Below are positions 8,104-14,724 of a stretch of 33,150 nt of DNA, piece after piece. Location of the stretch: contig CACYCR010000189.1 of NCBI GenBank assembly GCA_902772935.1, positions 1-33,150 on the forward strand, given 5' to 3'. The DNA comes from Oscillospiraceae bacterium (GTDB taxonomy: Bacteria > Bacillota > Clostridia > Oscillospirales > Acutalibacteraceae). The position numbers and the translations under genes were made by a program. Each line of letters begins with the position of its first letter. Within the stretch, counting starts at the first letter, position 1. The notes beneath the pieces are model-generated. The model was not told where the DNA came from, ran no database searches, and saw only the letters and a list, made by a program, of their open reading frames with translations.

Positions 8104-10662
8104 ATGAAAACAGGGAAACGATTACTTGCGGCAGTGCTGATTGTGCTGATGGTGATTTGTACAAATGTGCAGGTTGCTTTTGTTGTGACAGCGGCAAGCG
8201 GAACCTGTGGGTCTAATCTGACATGGAAAATTGATTCCAGCGGGACGCTGACGATCAGCGGAAAAGGGCAGATGAAAGACTTTGATGCATGGGATGCAAA
8301 TTATGGAAACGAGACCACATGGAGAAACCATATTGGCTCTGTTAAGAAAATCGTCATTGGCAAAGGAATAACATCCATTGGAAATGGAGCGTTTTCTGAT
8401 GCAACGAAAGTTACAAGTGTAACTATTCCAGGCAGTGTCCGGCAAATTGGTGAGAGTGCTTTTTATTACTGCTGTTCGTTATCGCGCATCAACATTCCTG
8501 AGGGAGTGAAAACAATTAAGTTTTTTGCGTTTGGCGATTGTGATTCACTTGCGACTATTTATCTTCCCAAGAGCCTTACTACAATTGAAAGAGGCGCATT
8601 CTTTGCATTTACTGTTGGCGGAGAATATTTGAAAGATCCACAGGTGTATTATGCGGGCAGCAAAGATCAATGGAAGAAAGTTTCGGGGCATGACGATTTG
8701 GATTATCTTTCAAAAGTCCATTTTAATTCAACACCTAAAGCTGAGGCTGTTGCTCCTTCAACGTCCAGTATTGCACTGAACAAGACTGCTCTTTCAATTT
8801 ATAAGGATCAACAAGAAACGCTTAAGGCAAGCGTAACCGGGAAGTCTTCAAAGGTTACCTGGGAAAGCAGCAATACGAAAATTGCGACAGTGAGCAATGG
8901 CAAAATTACAGGTAAGACGCCGGGAAGCTGCACGATCACAGCCACGGCAAACGGAAAAAAAGCAACCTGCAAGGTTACTGTGTTAAAATCGACGGTTACA
9001 TTGAATAAAACAAGTACGCAGATTTATAAAGATGGTACCAGAATGTTGACGGTAACCGTGAAGGGCGCGAGCAAAAAAGTGAAGTGGACTTCCAGCAATG
9101 CCAATATCGCAACGGTTGATAGCAAAGGAATGATCACAGCAAAGAAAGCAGGTACTTGTTCTGTAACCGCAACTGCAAACGGAGTTTCTGCGACTTGCAA
9201 GGTTACTGTGTTGAATCCGACAATTGAACTGAATAAAACAAGTATCCAACTTTACGAGAATATGAAAGAGACATTAACTGCAACTGTCAGAGGTGCAAGT
9301 TCCAAAGTGAAGTGGACTTCTACCAATTATGATGTTGCAGATGTAAACCAAAAGGGAATAATAACGGCATTGAGCGAGGGTACTAGTGTAATAACAGCAA
9401 AAGCAAACGGAGTTTCAGCAAGGTGTACGGTGACAGTAAAGTCTCCGACACTTACAATTAGTAAAACGAAATTGAAAATGTATCCCGGAATGCAGATAAA
9501 ATTGACTGCAGAAGCAAAAGGAGCAAAAAAAGAAGTTCGGTGGAATAGTCTGACGCGAAGTTATGTTAGTGTTGATAACAGAGGATTGGTTACCGCATTA
9601 ACTACCGGAACCGGATATGTTCAAGCTTCAGCAAATGGTATCAGCAAAGAATGCAAAGTGGTGATTATAGATCCTTACATTAAATTAGAGAAATCTTCAA
9701 TTACTTTGTATACCACTGAAAAAGCAACTTTGAAGGTCAAAGAAATCTTTGGACCAAGTAAAGATGTTACATGGAAAAGCAATGATAAATCCATAGCAAA
9801 TGTAAGCCAGACCGGTGTTATAACAGCAAAAAAAGCGGGAACCTGCACGATTAAAGCAAAAACAGAAGGTGCATCCACAGCTTGTAAAATTACGGTAAAG
9901 ACACTTCCGACGTATACAATCAAATATTATTTGGACGGCGGTGTCAATTCACCGAAAAACCCGAAAACATATACGCCACTTACAGAAACAATTGTTCTGC
10001 AAGAGCCTACGAAAAAGAATTGTCGATTCATGGGATGGAAGGATAAAGACGGTAATACTCGCAAAGAAATTTCTAAAGGAACAAAAAAGAATATTGAGTT
10101 AACTGCAATTTGGTATAAATATCGCGGATTAACACCTGGCGAAGCAGAAGCAATGTATCAAAGAAGTGAAAAAATTAATATCTACGCTTGGCCAGAAAAA
10201 TGTGATTGTATCGGCTGTTATTTCGTTAGAAATGATGGCTGCACATGGTATGCTGCGAGTCGTTATAAAGAAATCTATGGAAACGATTGTCCTCTGACGT
10301 TTTATGGAGATAATCGTAATGCTGGAAATTGGCACAATGTAATTGACGGAAACATTTTCTCTATAACTCCCATGAATGATGATGGAAGCAACATTGTTGC
10401 TGGTGCAATTGCTGAAAGCGATTGTGAGGATACTCATTATTTCTCAAACTATCCAAACTATACAGATCCGGGAGGGATGTTCGTCGGTGCAGGCAGCGGA
10501 CACGTCTGTTTTATCGAAGCAGTTGACGATAAAAACGGGTGGGTGTATTTTACACAAGGCTCATTTGGTCGAGATGCAAGTCATTATGGATATATGATAA
10601 AAGTAACTGTTGACGAATTTGTGAGAGAATATGAATATATAATTGAGCCAAAGATTGATTGA
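8104..10662 (+). CDS. Secreted LRR-Big_2-InlB repeat-CHAP cell-wall hydrolase
   Basis: The 852-residue mosaic protein has a signal peptide (about 1-31) and a BspA-like leucine-rich region (about 80-190, with motifs such as VTIPGSVRQIGESAF). Five Big_2 repeats (about 220-600) follow, then one InlB-B/Flg_new-type repeat (about 605-680, ending MGWKDKDGN...ELTAIW) and a C-terminal CHAP domain (about 700-852). The CHAP catalytic Cys is residue 713 in GCTWYAASR and the His is residue 800 in GHVCFIEAV. CHAP enzymes cut peptidoglycan as amidases or endopeptidases; the exact bond here is unknown. Codon choice is strikingly A/T-rich (AAA, ACA, ATT, GTT) compared with its neighbours, suggesting transfer. 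AAAGGGG sits 8 bases before the ATG. Confidence 0.92.
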   Translation: MKTGKRLLAAVLIVLMVICTNVQVAFVVTAASGTCGSNLTWKIDSSGTLTISGKGQMKDFDAWDANYGNETTWRNHIGSVKKIVIGKGITSIGNGAFSDATKVTSVTIPGSVRQIGESAFYYCCSLSRINIPEGVKTIKFFAFGDCDSLATIYLPKSLTTIERGAFFAFTVGGEYLKDPQVYYAGSKDQWKKVSGHDDLDYLSKVHFNSTPKAEAVAPSTSSIALNKTALSIYKDQQETLKASVTGKSSKVTWESSNTKIATVSNGKITGKTPGSCTITATANGKKATCKVTVLKSTVTLNKTSTQIYKDGTRMLTVTVKGASKKVKWTSSNANIATVDSKGMITAKKAGTCSVTATANGVSATCKVTVLNPTIELNKTSIQLYENMKETLTATVRGASSKVKWTSTNYDVADVNQKGIITALSEGTSVITAKANGVSARCTVTVKSPTLTISKTKLKMYPGMQIKLTAEAKGAKKEVRWNSLTRSYVSVDNRGLVTALTTGTGYVQASANGISKECKVVIIDPYIKLEKSSITLYTTEKATLKVKEIFGPSKDVTWKSNDKSIANVSQTGVITAKKAGTCTIKAKTEGASTACKITVKTLPTYTIKYYLDGGVNSPKNPKTYTPLTETIVLQEPTKKNCRFMGWKDKDGNTRKEISKGTKKNIELTAIWYKYRGLTPGEAEAMYQRSEKINIYAWPEKCDCIGCYFVRNDGCTWYAASRYKEIYGNDCPLTFYGDNRNAGNWHNVIDGNIFSITPMNDDGSNIVAGAIAESDCEDTHYFSNYPNYTDPGGMFVGAGSGHVCFIEAVDDKNGWVYFTQGSFGRDASHYGYMIKVTVDEFVREYEYIIEPKID

Positions 10663-10715
10663 ATTATTTGCGGGTTTAAGCAAAATGTCAATCGGTTCGC
10701 ACCTATAATTATTGT

Positions 10716-10739
10716 TTGCCCCACCACACGGTGGGGCAA
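10716..10739 (+). terminator. Terminator after the CHAP gene
   Basis: A perfect 10-bp stem TTGCCCCACC / GGTGGGGCAA encloses a 4-base loop. The tail (tatcttccc) is only moderately T-rich, so efficiency is uncertain. A second structured G/C element (7-bp CCCCACA 10757-10763 / TGTGGGG 10795-10801 around a GCGG...CCGC core) follows. Confidence 0.65.
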
Positions 10740-10850
10740 TATCTTCCCGTCTTCCCCCCCACACCGCCCACGTGCGGCGCGTACCGCGGAAAGTTGTGGG
10801 GCGGGAACATTATGCACAAAAAAGGCTTCGTTTTTTCAGCGGAAAAAAGA

Positions 10851-10879
10851 TTGACACATTTCTGTAAAAGTTGTATAAT
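10851..10879 (+). promoter_or_regulatory. Promoter of the aminotransferase-aldolase operon
   Basis: TTGACA (10851-10856), 17 bases, then TATAAT (10874-10879), both exact consensus. The leader is about 57 bases and includes a small GTGAG/CTCAC hairpin. It argues for strong constitutive expression unless a repressor acts. Confidence 0.85.
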
Positions 10880-10942
10880 AATAGGGCAATAATAGTGAGC
10901 GACGACTCACCGACATATCAAAATCCAAGAGGAGGTCTTTTT

Positions 10943-12430
10943 ATGGACACAAGATTTGCGATCACGGAATACCTCGACGCAAAAGAAGTCAACCGCAAGC
11001 TCGATAAACTGCTGGAATCTCCGATTTATTCCATCCGGCCTGACGTGCTGAAAAAGTACGAAGAAGAATATTTTGAGAAGAAGTGCGTGAAGTCCAAGGC
11101 TATGATCGCCGAAGCGAAGCAGATCATTCCCGGTGGCGTGCAGCACAACCTTGCTTTCAACTATCCGTTCCCGATCGTTATCAACAAGGCTGACGGCGCA
11201 AAGCTGTATGACATCGACGGCAACGAATATTATGATTTCCTGCAGGCTGGCGGCCCGACCGTGCTCGGCTCCAACCCGAAGGTCGTCCGCGATCAGGTCA
11301 TCGACCTGCTGAATACCTGCGGCCCGTCCACCGGTTTGTTCCATGAGTTTGAATACAAGCTTGCAAAGAAGATCTCCGATTCCGTGCCGACGGTCGATAT
11401 GTTCCGTATGCTCGGTTCAGGTACGGAGGCCTGCATGGTGGCTTGCCGCGTGGCGCGTCTTGCAACCAAGAAAAAGTACATCATCAAAATGGGCGGTGCC
11501 TATCACGGCTGGTCCGATCAGCTCGGCTACGGCATCCGCATTCCCGGTACAAAGTTCACTCAGGCACACGGTGTTCCCATCCGTCTGATGCGCGATACAC
11601 AGGAATTCTTCCCGGGCGATCTTGATGAACTCGAGCGCAAACTGCGCCGCAACCAGTTCTGCGGCGGTACGGCTGCCGTGTTCATTGAGCCGGTCGGTCC
11701 GGAAAGCGGCACCACACCGCTTGAAAAGGATTTCAACAAGGGCGTAGAGCGTCTTTGCCGCAAGTACGGCGCGCTGCTTGTCTTTGATGAGGTTGTTACT
11801 GGCTTCCGTATCGGTATGGCCGGCGCACAGGGCTACTATGGCGTTGAGCCCGACCTGACCGTCTTCGGTAAAGTCATTGCCGGCGGTTATCCGGGCGCAG
11901 GCGGCCTCGGCGGCAAGCGCGAATATATGAAGTACATGGGCGCAGGCCTGGACGGCGGCCAGAAGGTCAAGAAGGCATTCTGCGGCGGTACGATGGCGGC
12001 GACGCCGATTTCCTGCGTTGCAGGTTATTACACTCTTGAAGAGATCGACAAGCAGAACGCCTGCCAGCGCGCGGGTATCCTCGGCGATCGTCTGACCAAG
12101 GGCCTCAACGAGATCATTGACAAATACAACTTGCCGTTCGTGGCGTTCAACCAGGGCTCCATCTGCCACCTTGAAACGGTCGGCACGATGCACCTGTCCA
12201 TCAATTGGCATAAGCCGTGGCAGATCCCCGCTGTCCTGAAGGAGAGCGACGTCCGCAAGGCCGAGATGCAGCACGTCGGCGCTGCTTACATGGCGGAAGG
12301 CATTGTCACCGTCGGCGGCTCCAGACTGTACACTTCCGCGGCGTACAACGAAGAGATGATCGACGATGCATTGAGTCGTTTCGACAAGATCTTCTCCGAG
12401 TGCGGCGTGATCGAGACTGCAAAGAAATAA
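10943..12430 (+). CDS. Class III (GSA-type) PLP-dependent aminotransferase, specific substrate unknown
   Basis: This 495-residue enzyme belongs to fold-type I, class III aminotransferases, close in style to glutamate-1-semialdehyde aminomutase. Visible are GSGTEA (158-163, phosphate binding), YHGW (187-190), the DEVVTGFR block (282-289, Asp contacting the PLP pyridine nitrogen) and the Schiff-base Lys310 in TVFGKVIAGG. An N-terminal extension of about 50 residues, longer than HemL, precedes the usual IPGGVQHN start. There is no haem-pathway gene beside it, so HemL itself is unlikely. The partner is a class II aldolase-like protein 58 bases downstream, suggesting one catabolic or biosynthetic pathway for an amino or oxo compound. 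The ATG at 10943 follows AGAGGAGG by 7 bases and is preferred to the in-frame codon upstream, which lies inside the promoter. Confidence 0.9.
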   Translation: MDTRFAITEYLDAKEVNRKLDKLLESPIYSIRPDVLKKYEEEYFEKKCVKSKAMIAEAKQIIPGGVQHNLAFNYPFPIVINKADGAKLYDIDGNEYYDFLQAGGPTVLGSNPKVVRDQVIDLLNTCGPSTGLFHEFEYKLAKKISDSVPTVDMFRMLGSGTEACMVACRVARLATKKKYIIKMGGAYHGWSDQLGYGIRIPGTKFTQAHGVPIRLMRDTQEFFPGDLDELERKLRRNQFCGGTAAVFIEPVGPESGTTPLEKDFNKGVERLCRKYGALLVFDEVVTGFRIGMAGAQGYYGVEPDLTVFGKVIAGGYPGAGGLGGKREYMKYMGAGLDGGQKVKKAFCGGTMAATPISCVAGYYTLEEIDKQNACQRAGILGDRLTKGLNEIIDKYNLPFVAFNQGSICHLETVGTMHLSINWHKPWQIPAVLKESDVRKAEMQHVGAAYMAEGIVTVGGSRLYTSAAYNEEMIDDALSRFDKIFSECGVIETAKK

Positions 12431-12443
12431 GATCCGATGTTCC

Positions 12444-12464
12444 GGGGCAGGACACTCCTGCCCC
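12444..12464 (+). promoter_or_regulatory. Intercistronic hairpin between aminotransferase and aldolase
   Basis: A perfect 9-bp G/C-rich stem GGGGCAGGA / TCCTGCCCC has a 3-base loop. The following bases (atacttgttat) are not a clean T run, so it may be a partial terminator or a 3'-end stabiliser that sets unequal expression of the two genes. Confidence 0.6.
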
Positions 12465-12488
12465 ATACTTGTTATAAAGGAGACAGTT

Positions 12489-13700
12489 ATGGATATTCAA
12501 AAAGCAAAAGAAATCGTTGTTGAAGCCGGCAAACAGCTGGTTTCCTCCGGCTTGATTGCCCGTACCTGGGGCAATGTCAGCTGCCGGATCGACGACAAGC
12601 GCTTTGTGATTACACCGAGCGGCCGTGCTTATGAAACACTGACGCCGGACGAGATCGTTCTGGTCAACATGGATGATCTGTCCTATGACGGTGACATTAA
12701 GCCGTCGAGCGAAAAAGGCATTCATGCACAGTGCTATTTGCTGCGCCCGGAATGCAATTTTGTGATTCATACCCATCAGGCAAATGCCTCGATTGTCAGT
12801 GTGCTCGGCAGCGACATCAACAAAGTGGAAGGCAAGAGCCGCGACATCATTGGCGACAATGTGCCGCTGGCGTCCTATGGACTGCCCGGTACCGGCAAAC
12901 TCCGTCAGGGCGTGGTTGACGCGCTGATCCGTTCGGATTCCAAGGCAGTGATTATGAAGCATCACGGTGCGGTTTGCCTCGGCGCTGACTATGATGAGGC
13001 GTTTGCGATTGCGAACGAGCTGGAACTGGTCTGCATGAAGGTGGTTTATGCGCGCTATAAGATGCTGACAAACAAGCCGGCGGAAACCTTTAAGGATATC
13101 TGCAAATACGCAGTGGACATCAAGCGCCGCGGTGAGATCGCAGCGACACCGCTGACGGCGTATGACAGCGAACGTGTCGGCGGCGCAATCATTCTGAAAG
13201 ACAAGGCCGGCGAAAATGTACAGACGGTTGCTTTGGATGGCGGCTGCGAAGATTCCGCGCTGCCGATCGAACTGTATTTGCACAAGGCGGTTTATCAGCG
13301 CCGCAAGGATGTGAATTATATTATTCAGTCGGATGACGAAGCGGTTGTTGCGACATCGAAGTTCACAAAGCGGCTGCGTCCGTTGCTGGACGACTTTACG
13401 CAGATTGTCGGTACGACGGTACGCCGTGCAGAGTTTGACGTGAGTGATGCGGGACGTTCCGCAAAGAAGGTTGCAAAAGCGCTTGGCCGCCGCAAGAATG
13501 CGGTGCTTCTGAAGGATAATGGTGCGATTTGTGTCGGGCCGGATCAGGATGAGGCGGAAGCGGCAGAGATGGTGACGGCGAAGAACTGCAAGAGCCATGT
13601 GGCGTCGCAGATGTTCACCACGGCGAAGACGATTGGCATGGTGGATTCCCTGCTGATGAATGTGGTGTATCGTCTGAAATATTCCAAGCAGAAGAAATAA
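12489..13700 (+). CDS. Class II aldolase/adducin-type protein with a degenerate second domain
   Basis: The 403-residue protein is about twice the usual 215-residue length of class II (fuculose-phosphate type) aldolases. Domain 1 (about 1-210) carries all expected residues: GNVS (28-31), TPSG (42-45), Glu75, the zinc-binding HTH (His94, His96) and HHG (His158-159). Domain 2 (about 225-395) aligns in layout: PIE and H265 correspond to the Glu75 region, but HTH is replaced by QSD (280-282) and HHG by DNG (343-345). It therefore looks like a metal-free pseudo-domain. The reaction would be reversible cleavage or decarboxylation of a phosphorylated or oxo compound; the substrate is unknown. The start has AAAGGAG about 7 bases upstream. 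It is transcribed with the aminotransferase. Confidence 0.9.
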   Translation: MDIQKAKEIVVEAGKQLVSSGLIARTWGNVSCRIDDKRFVITPSGRAYETLTPDEIVLVNMDDLSYDGDIKPSSEKGIHAQCYLLRPECNFVIHTHQANASIVSVLGSDINKVEGKSRDIIGDNVPLASYGLPGTGKLRQGVVDALIRSDSKAVIMKHHGAVCLGADYDEAFAIANELELVCMKVVYARYKMLTNKPAETFKDICKYAVDIKRRGEIAATPLTAYDSERVGGAIILKDKAGENVQTVALDGGCEDSALPIELYLHKAVYQRRKDVNYIIQSDDEAVVATSKFTKRLRPLLDDFTQIVGTTVRRAEFDVSDAGRSAKKVAKALGRRKNAVLLKDNGAICVGPDQDEAEAAEMVTAKNCKSHVASQMFTTAKTIGMVDSLLMNVVYRLKYSKQKK

Positions 13701-13721
13701 GAGCTGTTTGCACAATACACC

Positions 13722-13780
13722 CCGACACAATTTCTTTTTGGTTCTTTTTCTTTGAAAAGAAAAAAAACAGAAAAAAACAA
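13722..13780. repeat. Palindromic T/A-rich intergenic repeat, copy 3
   Basis: ACCCCGACACAATTTCTTTT opens the element; a T-rich arm (TTCTTTTTCTTTG) and an A-rich complement (AAAAGAAAAAAAACAGAAAA) follow. It is the same plan as 7930-7982, and its flank resembles the degenerate copy at 14635-14697. Confidence 0.6.
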
Positions 13781-13785
13781 ATAAG

Positions 13786-13822
13786 TAAGAGAGTCATTGG
13801 TTTCAATGACTCTCTTATTTTT
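13786..13822 (+). terminator. Rho-independent terminator of the aminotransferase-aldolase operon
   Basis: A 14-bp stem TAAGAGAGTCATTG (13786-13799) / CAATGACTCTCTTA (13804-13817), with the loop GTTT, is followed by TTTTTCTTCTT. Confidence 0.92.
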
Positions 13823-13888
13823 CTTCTTGGCGCGAATTGTCAGGTTAAGTACAACGAATCATTACAGATTGGATTTGTCAAGAAAAAG

Positions 13889-13920
13889 AATCACCGGACG
13901 ATATTTGATCCGGTGATTTT
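13889..13920. terminator. Possible bidirectional terminator
   Basis: A perfect 10-bp stem AATCACCGGA (13889-13898) / TCCGGTGATT (13909-13918) has TTGTTTTG after it on the plus strand and CTTTTTCTTG after it on the minus strand. It could end transcription of the convergent HExxH gene as well. Confidence 0.65.
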
Positions 13921-14066
13921 GTTTTGATTTGCAGTGATTCTTTCTGCGCTCACTGTGCAGCCTTGCCTTTTATCAGGAAAGGAACAGGATCTGCTTTACA
14001 GGCAGCGCAGCTCTATTGAAAAGAAGTCAACCATCATAACACATTTCGGTCAATGTCGATCTCTTG

Positions 14067-14573
14067 TCATGCAGGCAACGAGTCATCATTTTTGTCGTGT
14101 ATCCAGTCCATATACTCTGCAACAATGTAGTCGGAATATAAAGTTGCTTGTCTTTCTTTCCCGATGGAAGTTAACTCTAATCCATTGATCCACTGAAAAT
14201 AATGAGTTAACTCGTGAGAAACAGTCTTAAAAATAGATAATGTCGCATTTTGTGTTCCCCGTTCTTGGCACAATTCTAAAAAGCCACCAACCGCAATACG
14301 AATATAAGGCTCATCGCTATACCTCTCAGGTTCAAAAAAGGTACCGCACGCGAAGTTCCCATCTAAACATTTTAAGATTCTTTTATTCTTAAAATAAATG
14401 GGAATTCTTATTGGGAAATAATACTCTTTTCTCATCCATGAGGCAAAGCTTTTGCAAGCAGAACGCAATTCAGGATGAACGTCTTTATCAAAAACAAGTC
14501 TTAGTCCTGTGCGATAATTATGGTTTTCGTAATCTAAAATATCAATCCAGTTTTCAATGGTCCAAATATGCAT
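14067..14573 (-). CDS. Small HExxH protein, putative zinc metallopeptidase-like
   Basis: I do not recognise a named family. The 168-residue protein has a clear SHELTHYFQW segment, with His120-Glu121 and His124 forming an HExxH zinc site. An E140-R-Q-A143 run 16 residues later resembles the gluzincin ExxA third-ligand motif. No signal peptide or membrane segment is visible, so it should be cytosolic. The N-terminal half is rich in aromatic and charged residues. Base composition is A/T-rich compared with recG and the aldolase on either side. It sits alone between two copies of the dispersed repeat. The ATG has only a weak GGTGAAAG upstream. It may be an accessory or mobile gene; peptidase activity is inferred only from the motif. 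Confidence 0.75.
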   Translation of the reverse strand: MHIWTIENWIDILDYENHNYRTGLRLVFDKDVHPELRSACKSFASWMRKEYYFPIRIPIYFKNKRILKCLDGNFACGTFFEPERYSDEPYIRIAVGGFLELCQERGTQNATLSIFKTVSHELTHYFQWINGLELTSIGKERQATLYSDYIVAEYMDWIHDKNDDSLPA

Positions 14574-14634
14574 TCTTTCACCCGCCTTACTTCCTGTTTT
14601 CCGGCAAAAGAAAACCAGTGCATCGGCTCAGCGG

Positions 14635-14697
14635 CACATAACGCACCCCGGTACAGTTTCTTTTTGATTACTGTTTCTATAAAAAAGCAAAAGATCA
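14635..14697. repeat. Degenerate copy of the dispersed repeat
   Basis: CACATAACGCACCCCGGTAC AGTTTCTTTTTGATTACT parallels the left part of the copy at 13722 (ACACCCCGACACAATTTC TTTTTGGTTCT). The A-rich return arm is decayed. Confidence 0.4.
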
Positions 14698-14724
14698 TCC
14701 GAACAGTGTTTCAAAGGGATGTTG

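Larger units (their letters stand above)
13701..14066. other. Gene-free gap of 366 bases with repeat and terminators
   Basis: The gap between the aldolase and the convergent HExxH gene contains the dispersed palindromic repeat (13722-13780), a strong terminator (13786-13822) and a second hairpin with T-rich flanks on both strands (13889-13918). The remaining bases, about 13920-14066, show no convincing gene, promoter or RNA. Confidence 0.7.

Noticed and set aside
6233-8197. A 654-codon open frame on the minus strand
   Set aside because: It is antisense to the Big_2 repeat array and extends into the repeat/terminator region. The repetitive R/C/H-rich translation mirrors the repeats on the other strand.
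10943-12430. Annotation as hemL (glutamate-1-semialdehyde aminomutase)
   Set aside because: The fold and PLP motifs fit the class, but the N-terminal extension and the pairing with an aldolase, with no haem genes nearby, argue against the specific name.
12306-13730. A 474-codon open frame on the minus strand
   Set aside because: It is a shadow of the aldolase and the end of the aminotransferase; no ribosome site, no domain.
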